From Opeltia flavorubescens (Eukaryota; Ascomycota; Lecanoromycetes; Teloschistales; Teloschistaceae): DNA of 64,000 bases. The notes under the pieces were generated by a model, which was not told the origin of the DNA, ran no database searches, and was given only the letters and a program-made list of their open reading frames with translations. Position 1 is the stretch's first letter. Each line of letters opens with the position of its first letter. This document shows, piece after piece, positions 42,470-54,876 of the stretch. The stretch is taken from the NCBI GenBank assembly GCA_000442125.1, contig KE546965.1, positions 2,108,001-2,172,000 on the forward strand, read 5' to 3'. Position numbers and translations under genes: made by a program.

Positions 42470-44874
42470 TCAAGCGCCCCGACGTACGTTCGTTGACATC
42501 AAGGTGATCTTCTTTCCCTTCTTTTTTTTGTTGCCGGTACTGCCTTGTGCTGCCTTGATGCTGCCATTCGTTATAGACGTGGCTTCCAGCTGGATAGCGA
42601 GCTCGTCATCGCGTAGCAGATCCTCCTCCCAGTTACCCAGCCAACCATCGTTTTCTAGCGAAGTTTGCTCTTGATGAACGGGTGCTAGGATAGGTGAGGA
42701 GGCAGCGACAGCTGCAGTGCCCCATACCGTTCGAGGTGCTGCAGGGCTGGTCGACGGAGATGCTAATGATGCAAAAGCAGAGCCAGCTCGGCCTCGCGAT
42801 GACGGCCAAGGGGGCGATGAAGATACGAACCCTGAATCAATGGATGATGAAACATGATCATGTCCTTCGCCACTCGCCAACGGCTCAAAATCTGCTTCGC
42901 TTAGCGTTTCTGGAGCGAAGACAGGCCGTCTCCGTCTGGCGGCAGCCCAGCGTTTGTCGTCTTCTTCTTTCTCTGCCCGTACACGTGCTTTCTCTTCGCG
43001 CGCTTCTTTTTCATGATTCCGTCTTCGACGCCGTTCAATCTCGCTCTCGAATCCGCTCAGTACCCCCGAACTAACCACATCCGTCCAATCGCATTCCAAA
43101 AAGGCCACCTCGCAACCTTGCGGCAGGNGTGCCAAATATTTAGCTCTCCGCCTCAACTCATCATCCACTATGTGACCGGTAGAGACTCGTTCCACTCGGG
43201 GAAGGATGGTAGATGGAAAGCAGGAAAAATCGCCGAAAGCAGCCCTGAGAATCCGTATGTCAAGTGGAGATAAGTAGAAATGATGCAAAGCCTCATAGAA
43301 GAAAAACGGCGAACTACTGGGACGAACAGCATTGTCCCGGCCTACCGTACTTGCTATGTGGGACGCTGATGTCTCGTCTGCCTTTGTAGAGTGTGGTCCA
43401 CGGCTCGAAAAAGATGTCTCTATCTCGGTTTGCAGTCCATTTACGACATCATATGGATACACCTTTGTCACAGATTCGGCCCGATCGACGTACGGTCTGG
43501 CATCTACTGACGGCGATGATTTGGGTGTTTGCACGTGCTGATTAAAATGATATTCCCGGCTTCCCAGATCGTCACTGTGGAACTTGATTGAGGGCTGCCT
43601 GGGCTTCCTTTCGTTCGGTACCGCAGGAACGACCGGCGGGTTACCCAAGCCCTTCAGTCTTCCCTTCAATTCTGAAATAGCTGTAATGGCCTTTTGCGTC
43701 CATTGCGTTTCCTCGCCAAAGATGAGTTCGTCTTCTCGTTCTTGAAGCTGCAATTCGTTGATTTCTTTTTCATACTCAGCCGCCATGTAGTCTTCACCAC
43801 CTTTCATGATTCTTGCATAATCCATTACCTCAGCAGCCAGATACCAGGGGATATCATCGCCTGGCTCAAGAGATGCCGCACCGTCGCGCGGAAGTGCAAG
43901 CGTACTGCCTTGTTGTCTAGTGATAAGCCGTAGGACCACATCGCAACCTTCTTGAGGAGGGTCCCCTTCTTGGCCGACAAACCAACGTACCGGCCGTGTC
44001 TCCGATACGTAGACACTGTCCCAGCAGATCGGACACTTTTTCCACCGTGGTCTTTTCTCAGGGAAGTGATTGGTGTCATCCGTTGAATGCATGTAGCGAA
44101 GTAAGCAAGGCAGGCAAAATATGTGTCCACACTTGGCCATTCGTGGGGCGACTGGGTTAGACAGACAAATTGGGCAATTGGCGAGCTGAGACTTCGCCGA
44201 CACCAAGATCTGGAGTACGTTGGCCCATTCGAGGTGTACATCTGCGTCAAGATTTTGAGCTCGGTAATCGCATCTCGGATCAACGATGAATCTATAATTT
44301 GCATGAATATACCTGTAGGAGCCATCACTTAGCCCAGCTCATGATTGAGATCCACGAAATGGGTAGCAATTACCTTGCCTTGTCAGCTGCATGATAACCA
44401 GAGCCAAGTCCCCAAGTTGGATTTCGCCGGTAGGTCCGTGCTTGGTACGAATGAGATTGATTCTGAGGTCTAGGANGGAGAACAAAGTTCATCAGATGCG
44501 TGATAGAGGTTTGCCCCTTGCGATTTCTAGTAGATTGCATGACGGCCTAGGTAGATCAGCCGTCTTCAATATACTGTACTTGACGGTTGGCAGCCATGGC
44601 TTACGGACTCAGCAGCAGCATCCTCATCCGCAAGCCTAGGTCTTCGTTGATTCTTGTGCTGCTTTTTCGAGGATTGGATGTTCCTTGGTGCAGCGGGAGA
44701 TGCTCGTGAGGTGGAGCCTGCCCCAAAGCTGCCACTACCTCCACTTCTTCGTTGCGAGTTGTTATCGATAACAAAAGACGAGTTTGTTTGGGATTGAGAT
44801 GATGAGGGAATATGAGCCGGGTTGTTCGTGATCTTCGAATTGGATTGGGGGGCAGGTGGATTGGAGGAAGACAT
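42470..44874 (-). CDS. RING E3 ubiquitin ligase, RNF10/Mag2 family
   Basis: RNF10 and yeast Mag2 attach ubiquitin to 40S ribosomal proteins (uS3, uS5) when translation initiation or decoding fails. Exons 44605-44874, 44374-44546 and 42470-44312 give 761 residues. The N-terminal part is low-complexity; next comes the family block NQSHSYQARTYRRNPTWGLG (in exon 2) and YIHANYRFIVDPRCDYRAQ, then LEWANVLQILVSAKSQLANC leading into a C3HC4 RING finger (CPIC, CGHIFCLPC, CPIC). The later conserved region FYEALHHFYLSPLDIRIL is also typical of RNF10. A charged coiled segment (RRRRRNHEKEAREEKARVRA) lies in the C-terminal half. Two undetermined bases (43128 and 44476) fall in coding exons. It is head to head with a deubiquitinase gene. 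Confidence 0.92.
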
Positions 44875-45488
44875 GATGGGAGTAGAGAACCAGCACAGTT
44901 CAGTCTGAGGAAGTCATTCTCTCTAGGATGAAGCAATCTCAAAAGAGGAACTATTTGCGGCCGGTGAGGGCCGACACCTGGAGGGAGTCAATGTATGAGG
45001 TTCAAGTAAAGGTGCAAACGATAGTCATACTTCATCCGACAGGGCGAGTCATAGCGGGGACATTTGCCAAGAGCGAACTAAGCCTTTGTGGAGAAGCCTC
45101 TCCATTACTTCAGATCCTCGTCGTGCCGTAACAAAATAATTACCGTCCTCAACTCCACATCGGCTTGTCATCCTTCAGAAGCGTGTAGTTTCCTGGTAGA
45201 AACTACTCGTTACTCTTGTTGTACGTGGACCTACTATTTCTCGACAGCTTTCCTTGCGAAAAATAGTCTTCTCCAGCCGTTCGATTGGGAGCTCAGCCAG
45301 CACGGAACCTTCCACCAGTCAATAGCTTTTCGCTACTGCGTCATCTTCGATGCTAGATCTTAGCTTATCAAGCTTAGAAATAAAGAGCTCGATATCCGAC
45401 ATAAATTTGTTCTGGATTATCTCACGTTTCTTTAGGGCTGCGACGCCCGCCAAAGGAGCCGTCGCGGCTTCCTAGGCTAAAGGCCGCA
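44875..45488. promoter_or_regulatory. Shared divergent promoter region of the RING ligase and deubiquitinase genes
   Basis: The two genes start 614 bp apart and point away from each other. No protein-like frame lies between them. A common control region is inferred from the arrangement; no specific factor site was identified. Confidence 0.5.
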
Positions 45489-48336
45489 ATGAATAACAAT
45501 CATGGACCTGTCCAGCCGGCAATTCCTCTTCTCAATGGCAGGCATTATCCAACCTCTCAACCACCACTTCCTCATATGCAACACTACCATCCCTATCAAC
45601 ATCCGTATTCTCACCCCCCTCCTCCACCGCACTACCAGCAACCACACCAGCAATGGTATCCCTACCAGCAGATGCCAATGCCTATGAACAGGCCATACCA
45701 GCACTATCCACCCATGATGAACCCGTCCTATCAGTCCTACAACCCGCAACATCTTCCGCCGCATATGCAACCGCGGACTCAACCGCCGTTGAATCCCCCT
45801 TCGCTCTCTTCAGCACCCTCGCACCAAGATATACTGTCTCCCGTGTCGTCAAATGCTTCACTCAACGTTCCTCGCTCGGGCACGAGGAGCTTGTCAAGTC
45901 CTCGACTGGTGGCGGCGACTCCGCCTTTACCATCGTCTCATCGAATGCCTTACTATCCTCCGGTATGTAGTGTGTTATTAGTATGCCATGGACGATTTGG
46001 CTTACAGAATATAGTTACCTTGGTATTCATTCACAGAAGGCGCTTTCCCTCCCAGGAGTCGACGAAGACGACGGAAACCACCCGCTCCCCAATCGCCTAA
46101 TGACCCGGTTGAACTACCCCCGAGAACAATACCAGCCATCAGCTCTGAACCCTCTGTGTCTGAAGTTTCAACACCCTCGCCAGAAGCGCCCAAAATAAGC
46201 CAAATAACACCTGCTCCACCCGCTCTAGAAACACCCCTGACATCCCATGCTCCATCCGAGACTGATTCCACTCAACCGACGACACCATCCTCTGCCGTAG
46301 CTCCAACCATACCCCGGCAACAAAGTGCAACCATATCGAAGCCGGTTCATAAGGGAAATCTATCAATGCCGATCGTCCCTGCAATACCTAATATCCAACT
46401 ACCTTCACGGCCTGTGAAGCATACTTCAATCAGCATTGCTTCAGATACAGTCGGGCCAATCCCGCCGTCTAACGCTGATCATCTAGCAAATGCTGTACAA
46501 ACTGCCGAGCACACCGATCTTGGTGAAGCCTCAACTCAACCTGAATCAGATTCAACCCCAAAAACAATACCCGTAAAAGCAGCTCCAAAATCCTGGGCTG
46601 ACTTAGTTAGAACTAAGCCATCGAATCCAACCTCCAATGCAAGAGGAGTGGAAAGTAACGGACAGGGGATTAATGGGTTGCAGCATCCTAAGGCCACTTC
46701 TATGGTCGAAGCTCTTCGTGCTTACGACATTGAGACTGAGAACAACCGAATTGTCTTCATTGAGCCTCGTGGCCTGGTGAACACGGGCAACATGTGTTAC
46801 ATGAACTCGGTATGGTCCTTTCCCCTCGTTCGATGATATCAGTTGTTCTGATGTATGCCAGGTCCTTCAAGTCTTGATATTTTGTGTTCCCTTTTACACC
46901 TTACTCGAGAAACTGAGTAAGCGTGCGACCCACAATTTTAAAAGTGATACACCGCTGGTCGATGCAATGTACGTCTCGGCTCGAGAGTATGTTAGGATAA
47001 CGCTGATTCGCAACTAGGATTATGTTTATGCACGAGTTCCATGTCATAGATACCGCCGAATCGGTAGAGAAGCTGCGATTGCGCTTGCGTAAAGAAGAAC
47101 TCGAGCAGTACGGTAAAGCATTCATCCCTGAATTTGTATACGGCGTTATCAGGCGACTTCCACGGTTCTCAACAATGCGGGTAAGCAAACATTTCAGTGT
47201 AGGATGTATCCTTGCTAAGAACTCTTTAGCGTGGACATCAACAAGATGCAGAGGAATTCTTAGGTTTTCTATTGGAGGAAATGCATGACGAATGCAGTAG
47301 AGCCCTGAAGCTCTCCCCACCAAACACTCTGCCAGGAGCATCAACGTCTACCGACGGAGTGGTATCACCCACGAGTGAATCCACTAGCTCTACCTCAGCT
47401 ACTGATGGTGGATGGCTTGAAGTCGGTCCGAAGCAGAAAGCTGCAATTACGAGATCGTCCGGTACGATAGTGACCGAGTCCCCAATAACGAAGATCTTTG
47501 GTGGCAAACTCAGATCAGAGCTACGGGTACCCGGAATGAAACATTCGGTCACTCTGGAGCCATACCAGCCGCTTCAGCTTGACATTGGAGCTCCTCAAGT
47601 CAACAACATTATTGACGCCCTCAAAGGACTGACCCGCTCTGAGACTCTTCACGGAGATTTCAACTCCCCGCGAGGACCAGGAGTTTCGGCCACTAAACAA
47701 GTCACAATAGATACACTTCCCCCAGTTTTGATCTTGCACCTCAAGCGTTTCCAGTATGATAATACAGGTGGAACCCAAAAAATATGGAAGAAGATCGGTT
47801 ACCCGCTTGACTTGGAAATTCCCAAAGAAGTGTTCCCACAACATAGACGAGGTAGTATCCTTGCCCATGGCGGGCTGCCAAAGTACCGTCTGATCGGTGT
47901 CGTTTACCATCATGGGAAGAATGCTAGTGGTGGCCACTATACCGTTGACGTTCGGCGCCAAGATGGGAATGAATGGATTCGCCTCGACGATACTGTGATC
48001 CGTCGCGTGCGAAGCGAAGACGTGGCTGCAGGAGGCTGTGAGGAGGATCCCAAAGTGCTTGCAGCTGCACTTCAGCAATACCAAGACAATATGCAATCAA
48101 GTCAAAATTCATTTGATCAATTTGCTGATAAGAACAATGAGAACGCTCAAGCTGAGAAAGGCTGGAACCAAGTCAACGGAGCTAGTTCTGGAGCAACAAC
48201 GGCAAGCAAGAAGTGGTCAGGGGTTGTCAATGGAGCAGCGACACCCCAGAGCTCGTCTGGCCTACGGACACCCGTCGGGCGCTTTCCAATCAAGGACAAT
48301 AAAGTGGCCTATCTTCTCTTCTACGAAAGGCTTTGA
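45489..48336 (+). CDS. Ubiquitin-specific protease, Ubp3/USP10 family
   Basis: Ubp3/USP10 removes ubiquitin from ribosomal, vesicle-coat and other proteins, usually with a Bre5/G3BP partner. Exons 45489-45962, 46015-46809, 46862-46968, 47018-47180 and 47230-48336 give 881 residues. The catalytic Cys box reads GLVNTGNMCYMNS joined across an intron to VLQVLIFC. RRGHQQDAEEFLGFLLEEM and PPVLILHLKRFQYD follow. The His box is VVYHHGKNASGGHYTVDV, and the domain ends in NKVAYLLFYERL. The first 150 residues are His-, Pro-, Gln- and Tyr-rich and probably disordered. Intron 1 uses the AG at 46013-46014, which is the only nearby acceptor that keeps the protease frame. The gene is divergent from the RNF10-like ligase. 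Confidence 0.93.
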
Positions 48337-48765
48337 ATCAAGTTGGAGACTTGCTACAGTTCTTGGGACCCGACAAACAGGTTCATCTTACTTGTCTGTC
48401 GAACTTCCAATGACTTAGTCTGGTCTTCTATAACTTGATCTTGAATTTCTACGATTTCGAAATATGGCTTTGCCCCTTAACGGCTTTTGCCATTCTATGT
48501 GAGGGTTTTGAGTATGGCATTGTATGGCCACCATTTACTTCAAGCACGTACCAAGGCATGTACTGTATATATCGTAATGCAGAATAATTTTCTAATTGAT
48601 GGCACAAAGTGACATGCACGCCTTTTAGACTGAAGCTGAAGAGCTATTCCGATGCAGCGAGGCAGCAATGGGTAGATTGCTACAGCTGATCCTGACTACA
48701 TGGTAATCCCAACTTTCTGTCAGCGCAACTATCATTTCCGCCAGTTACAGCCCGAGGAGACAAGA
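48337..48765. other. Spacer between convergent genes
   Basis: This lies between the stop codons of the deubiquitinase and Sae2-like genes. No feature was supported. Confidence 0.5.
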
Positions 48766-51407
48766 TCACTCGTCTCTAAATTGCCATATTCCATCCTGCC
48801 TCATGGCATCTCTATAACGTTCCTCCACCTTCTGCCTGTTTCGAATCTCCGCCAACCTCCCCAATTCCTCGGCCTCCTGGCTATTCGGCATATCCACATC
48901 CCAATACCCAACCGGACTCGGCTCCCTTGCGTATACCTCCCTATGCCTCCCATAGTGATCGGCCAAGATCTTCGTCTTCGCCCGCAGCAACACTTCCGCC
49001 TTCTCCTCCTTGGACATCTTCCGCAACCGAGAAGCTGCTTGGTCACCCAGATAATCTTCCATCATCGTCTGATCGTCGTTGTAGTCTTGTGACGATCCAC
49101 CGTTCAGGAATCGAGTGGTGTGAAAAGGTTTGAACAAGCCTGTCTCGGCCATTTGGCGAAATATCTTACCGCAGCAGTCGAGGCGTGTGCAACCGGGGAG
49201 GCATTTTCGTTGATCTTTCTTGCGGACGGTTTCTTTGAAGGGGTGTTCGTAGCCTTGATTCTGTTTTGGATTAATCTTGAAGTCATTGAGGGAGAGCTGC
49301 GAGAGGGGCCGGGAGCGGAGGCTGGGCTGAGGTTTGGAAGGTTTGGTTGGCCGGGGTTTGGAGAAGGGGGTGATATAATTCACCTGGGGATTCGGGGCGA
49401 TTGGAGTTACAGCAGATGGCGGATGGTTTCTCGGTTTTGCAATCGTCCATGGTTTGTCATAGTTGATACCTGAAGCCTTTGGTTCAGGATTCTTTTGGAA
49501 TTTCATCGAATATGTAGGAGTAGCTTTGGAGGTGTTTAACAGTGCTCTGGCGTGCTTAGCATTGATGTCCTTATTGCTTAGAGGTGGTTTGCTAGGTGTT
49601 GGTCCGGCTAGTAGTCGATCAAGTCTTTGTTGAACCTCTGCATTCGGTGTTTTCATGGAGACCGAATGCTTCCCACCCGAATGGTCACCAGCATCGTTGT
49701 TCTGCCCTTTGCCGTGAGCGTGCGTGTTCTCCGTATCCGGGTCATTTTCACCGTCTTCAGCTAGACTCTGGATATGTTGAGCGCCATAATGCCAGCTGCC
49801 AAAATCGACTGCTTTAGTTGCGCTTGCAGAATGATCATGGGTCCTTGGTAGAGCTTGATTGGCGTCTATAGGCTGTAAGATACTCGCATGGGTCGTCGAG
49901 AGCCGGCTATCTTTTCGTTGATCACGGAGTTCATTTTGCTCTGGTACCTCTGGAGTTCTATGTTTTGCTATCTCACGTGCATTGTGCCGCTGTGCCTTCA
50001 TGCGTCTTGCTTCTCTACTGCGTTTTTCCTCTGCCCAAAGTTTTGCAGCAAATTCCTCGCCTTGTCTTCTGAAGTACTCTTTATCTCGCGCGTTTTCACC
50101 ACCATTGCGGGGGCAAATCTTATCAATCCAGGCATGCAGGTTGTGATGACTGTCTTCAGCTGGCTCATTGGAAGAATCAAAGACGAGATTATTGGTTTGA
50201 TTTGTAGTGTCCCAGTCACCTATGGCAGATGCCAATGACGGTGCAATGTCCATCCGTTGTCGTTTCCTTTGATCTTTTCTCGGCGTGCAGAGAGGGTTTG
50301 ATACATCATCTAAGTCTACACTTTCCTGTACCCCTTTGGCAACTGTATCTGCATGTGAAGCATTTGGACTACTCGATAAGATTTCCTCTTTGACAGATTT
50401 CGGTCGTTGCGGGGGTGTTCTCCCCCTTTTACGCTTCAGCGTCCGCTCGGAAACTATGACAGGATTATCGGAATCTGTCTCTCGGGCCTCCAGTTGGTCT
50501 ATTCCTTCACAAAGGACTTGCGGTAATTGCTGCTCAGACGAGTTAGGTGATTGCGTACTGGAGCTATCGTGGTGCTCAGCGGGAGGGGGTTCAGAAGCAT
50601 TAGCCAAAGGCACAGAACTACTTTGCTTCGGTCGCTCAAAATCAGACATGCAGTAGGTCTTCCCTAGGAATTTGGTCTTGTTGAAAAGAATTTTCTGACA
50701 TTGAATTGGAGGAAGGCGGGAAGACTCTCTTACCGAGAAGCTGCTTTCGTTGCTGCTATTCTTCGGTTCGACTATATCCAGATAACTAGATGATTGCTCC
50801 ATCGGCGCTGAGCTAGGTCGTTGCGGTCGCGGACTTTTGGTGTTCTGCCTACTGCTCCCTGGTGTCTCCTGAGGTGCTTTTGGCAGTATATTTCGATAGT
50901 TGAGTTTCCAACGCTTTGCTTGCCCTTGCCAATACTTCAGTGCTCCCTTAACACGTTCCAATTCCTGAGAGCAATCTAAAAATCGTCGACGGTAATTATC
51001 ATAAACCTCGAACGTGACATATCGCTGAACCTCAGCTGGCGAGCTGTGAGCTGGAATGAGTTGCAAGGCGCCGTTTTCTTCTTCTTCATCAATTGGCGGT
51101 GAGTCGGCTGAACTTTTTCCATGTGCATCTCCCTGACGCGCTCGAATTTGATGCAGCTCGTCCTCCAACTCGCTCACGCGAGACACCTGCTGCCGGAGGA
51201 AATTGATCTCCTGTTGCAGATTTCCGATCTCGGAGACATACAGTCCATTTTCTAGAAGCTCCAGAGTCAGCGTACCAAGTACACTTAGTGGTCATCCAAT
51301 TCGTCTGTACTTGACCATATTTCCTCCTTCAGAATAGATTCAAAAGCATCAAGCTCTTTCTTTGCCGCACTGTACAGAGCTGTCCGGAGCTTGCTGATAC
51401 GCTCCAT
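48766..51407 (-). CDS. DNA repair endonuclease activator Sae2/Ctp1/CtIP
   Basis: This protein switches on the Mre11 nuclease to start resection of double-strand breaks and to clear protein-blocked ends, including Spo11 in meiosis. Exons 51311-51407 and 48766-51251 give 860 residues. The N-terminus (MERISKLRTALYSAAKKEL, then QQEINFLRQQVSRVSELEDE) is a coiled coil, the usual tetramerisation region. A long low-complexity middle is rich in SP/TP and SQ/TQ sites likely used by cell-cycle and checkpoint kinases. The C-terminal domain is diagnostic: RKCLPGCTRLDCCGKIFRQM, the DNA-binding RHR in ADHYGRHREVY, and SPVGYWDVDMP. The 59-nt first intron is inferred to remove an in-frame stop. Confidence 0.9.
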
Positions 51408-51682
51408 AGCCTGATTGAAAGAGTTTGACAGTTGTATTAGCACAACATCTACAAATAAGTTACCAAAGACCACTATTGCTGATCGATAAATAGATGAATG
51501 CAGCCGACAGACTGCAGTACATAAAATTAAACAATTGGATAACGCGAAGTCGCGATAGAGTTCAACTGTATCTTATCGCCGAGATCTTTGCTTATCAAAT
51601 CTCCGTGGCCCCCTAGTCAACGGGCGGCGATTGTCAAGAAGTAAGGTATTTTTGCATCCGGAGTCGATATCGGGTTTCAAAG

Positions 51683-53381
51683 ATGGGAAAGCGTGGAAGA
51701 GATGATGTTGAAGCCGTACTACCTCACAAGCGCTTGCGCTCTGATGTGCGAGACAGGTTCTCCGTACTGAGCGATGAGCTTCTCCTAGTACTTCTTTCAT
51801 ACCTCCCTGTTTATGACCTTACCCGCTGTGAACAGTATGTCTATCACATATTATCTGATGCCAGTTGGCTGACCGTGTAGACTCTCTCGTCGACTGAGAG
51901 TGATTGCGAGTGATTCTCAACTCTGGAAGTCAGCTTACTACGATCGATTTGTGCGACCACGAGCTGCACGGATCCCGGGTGTACGGGACGCCGGTTCTTC
52001 CAACGGGTCACTGCTCTACTCGTCTAAGTTATCAAAATGGCTGGAAGATGGGCATCTTGTGAGGCGGGGAGGATCAACAAATTGGAAAAGACAGTACAAA
52101 TTGAGACATAATTGGTCCAGAGGCAGCTGCAAAAAAACCGAAACTGAAATTGCGGAACGTCCTTCGATCCCGCCAATACTCGTACGGCTTCATGACGGAA
52201 TTGTTGTTACAGCAGACGCTACTGCTGGCCTCAGAGCCTGGTTGATGCGAGGGGACGAGAGGCTCATCGCAAGCACGGCTTGGGCTGCTTGTGGGCTTCC
52301 GGCCGCAGTTCCAACATCATTGGCAATTGACTTGTCAAGGAAGGAAATGAGGGATCTATATCTCTCTGTCGGATTCGTCGATGGCAGCTTTGGAGTTTTT
52401 GTATTAGACCGACGGAAACGAGCGCTGACATGCCAATATATGCACGCTTCTTCCGTCAATGGAGTCGTGACCGCGATAGCGCTTTCGTTTCCATATCTGC
52501 TCACCATGACCGAAGCTCAACTTCTCTCTCTTTACGCATTCCCAACCACGCCCGATGAAGCTACCGACGCGGCAAGGTTCGAGTCGCCCAAATTGTTATC
52601 CTCCCTGAGGTCCCATACAGCTTGGCCGCCGCTATCTCTTGCAATCAGATGTTCGTCAACGAGTATATCTACCTCGATAGCCTACGCGATGCCAACGTAT
52701 CTTGCAGGCTGGTCTGTAGGACTTCAAGAGCTCCGATTGGCGAGCAATGGCACGATTCTGGATTCACGCTTAGCCACACCACTGCATCAAGGATTTGTCC
52801 CTCTTGCTCGGTCTTCGCATTACTCCCAAATTCCGCATTCGCAACCGGATTCCCCGTCTGCGGCCGCCACTTCCCGCCGCATGGCTCCTTCATCTGCCGC
52901 TCCAACATCACTTTCGTATAATCATCCGTACCTACTTGCTGCTCATTCAGATAACACCATGACACTGTACATGGTTACATCAAATGCCCATGACCTGTCG
53001 ATTGGCCCTGGCACTCGTCTCTGTGGGCATACTTCTTCGGTCTCTGGAGCCCATGTTGGAGACAGGGGAAAAGCCGTTTCCGTAAGTGCATACGGTGATG
53101 ACCTCCGAGTCTGGGAGCTCGAGGGCGGTATAGCGTCCAGCAATCCCAAATCCCGAATCGGACGGGGCGATACAAGCGTAGCAATCACACCTGACCGCCA
53201 AGAGAGTACAATGGAAATACCGGATACTGAGCAGAAAAACGTAGCCAGACCTTCAGCACAGAGGGATTCAGAAGGTCCCATAAAGAGTAAAGGATGGCTG
53301 TCATTTGATGAAGAGCAGGTGGTGTTGCTAGGAGAGAAAAGCCAGGGCACACAAGCATTGATCGTCTACAATTTTGCATGA
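51683..53381 (+). CDS. F-box protein with WD40-like C-terminal region
   Basis: F-box proteins recruit substrates to SCF ubiquitin ligases through Skp1. Exons 51683-51834 and 51881-53381 give 550 residues. The F-box is at about residues 25-70 (FSVLSDELLLVLLSYLPVYD, then LSRRLRVIASDSQLWKSAYY). The rest resembles degenerate WD40 blades: VRLHDGIVVTADATAGLRAW, YLSVGFVDGSFGVFVLDRR and CGHTSSVSGAHVG followed by YGDDLRVWELEG. The target is unknown. The intron is only 46 nt, near the lower limit seen here. It is divergent from the Sae2-like gene, with 275 bp between the start codons. Confidence 0.88.
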
Positions 53382-53864
53382 TGGAGAAGAATATATTCGA
53401 AGTATTAAATCTTTATTTGATCAAAAAACCATCACTGCCTCAATTTTGAAGCCATCTCATCTGTTCATTCATAAAACGTAGAATCAAAGCCTTGTTCGGC
53501 TTTGATTCCGCTGTCTTCTATACGACGAAGGCTATTGGCTGGTTCTGAGCACATGGCATTCGGCGATTCAGGGTCCAGATAGGCGATTGCCCCACACACG
53601 TGACAGCTCTAGGCGCGAAATCCATCGCGCACAATTCTTCAGGTACAGTGTACTGTTGAAATTCTATCGCTCCTTCCCAAACCATCACCTCATAAATCAG
53701 ATCAGTCGACCCTTGTAAAGAGCATCGAGCGCAAATAATCACTACACGAAAACAGATCTCAGGCAAGTAGTCATCGTGCCGAACCATTTTCGCTACACAG
53801 AGCGAAATTCTCACTTTCCGGCTGTTTCTGACGATCACCACTAGATCCATTGAATATTCCCACG
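53382..53864. other. Intergenic region upstream of the zinc-knuckle gene
   Basis: This holds the F-box gene 3' end and the presumed zinc-knuckle gene promoter. No other gene was supported; a 143-residue antisense frame has no protein-like features. Confidence 0.45.
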
Positions 53865-54876
53865 ATGGATTATCAAGCTCCAGGTGGACGCGGATGCTAC
53901 AACTGTGAGTGTTTAATCCTACTTGAGCCCGCTTTGCATGAATTTCCACGAATTGGTTGTCCGCTGTCGTCTCAAAATTGGGGAAATAAACATCCTGGAT
54001 TCGAGCTCCCAGAACCGAGTCCAGATCGAAAGCCTCGAGTTCGGGCGAGGGTTTTCATATCATGGAAATATCGTGAATCCGACCCCGTATGCTCCAACGG
54101 CCATTTGTTCATTTGAAAAAGGCGCCTCCCCGGGTGATCGGGTTGTGTCCTAAGAAAGAGCATAGTCAGATGATCCATCCAGTATTCAGTTGTCAATTTC
54201 CACAAGCATATCGAAGGTTTCCGTATCAGTACATGTACTGACTATCCCAATTTAGGTGGCGACAGTTCTCATCAAGCTCGCGACTGCCCCAAGCGCGGCA
54301 CCCCAACCTGCTACAACTGTGGTGAAGAAGGCCATGTGAGCCGCGAGTGCAGCGCACCTCAGAAGGAGAAATCATGCTACCGTTGCGGTGAAACCGGACA
54401 CATCTCTCGCGACTGCCCCAATTCTGGAGGAGGAGGTGGTGGTGCTTCAGGAGGTATGAGTGGAGGTTATAGTGGCGGCGGAGGAGGTGGCCAGGAATGC
54501 TACAAATGTGGCAAGGTCGGACATATTGCTCGTAACTGTACTGAAGGTGGCTCTGGAGGCTACGGTGGTGGAGGAGGAGGATACGGTGGGTCGTCAGGGT
54601 ATGGTGGAGGGTACGGAAGCGGAGGGGGAGGTCGCTCGCAACAGACTTGCTACTCTTGCGGCGGCTATGGACACATGTCGCGCGACTGCACCCAGGGTCA
54701 GAAATGCTACAACTGTAAGTCGACTTGCCTCTGAAAGGTCCGGCTGGAGCTGATCATCTTTTGCAGGCGGAGAAGTTGGCCACCTAAGCCGCGATTGCCC
54801 GTCAGAGCCAAGCTCGGAACGTGTCTGCTACAAATGCAAGCAACCCGGACACGTTCAAGCTACGTGCCCCAACTGA
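53865..54876 (+). CDS. GIS2: CCHC zinc-knuckle nucleic-acid-binding protein (Gis2/CNBP family)
   Basis: Gis2/CNBP proteins bind single-stranded nucleic acid and influence translation and stress granules. Exons 53865-53904, 54256-54714 and 54767-54876 give 202 residues. Seven C-x2-C-x4-H-x4-C knuckles can be read, for example CYNCGEEGHVSREC, CYRCGETGHISRDC, CYKCGKVGHIARNC, CYSCGGYGHMSRDC and CYKCKQPGHVQATC. Knuckles 3-5 are separated by Gly/Tyr-rich linkers that look like RGG-poor low-complexity spacers. Both introns cut the second Cys codon of a knuckle after its first base. The first intron is 351 nt, several times longer than most others here, so it may carry regulatory sequence. Confidence 0.93.

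Noticed and set aside
45500-45780. His/Pro/Gln-rich stretch that looks like a low-complexity repeat
   Set aside because: It is in frame with the deubiquitinase and such disordered N-termini are normal in Ubp3/USP10; there is no regular repeat unit.
54460-54753. Open frame in a second frame of the zinc-knuckle gene
   Set aside because: It is a shadow of the Gly-rich linkers; the CCHC knuckles are all in the main frame.
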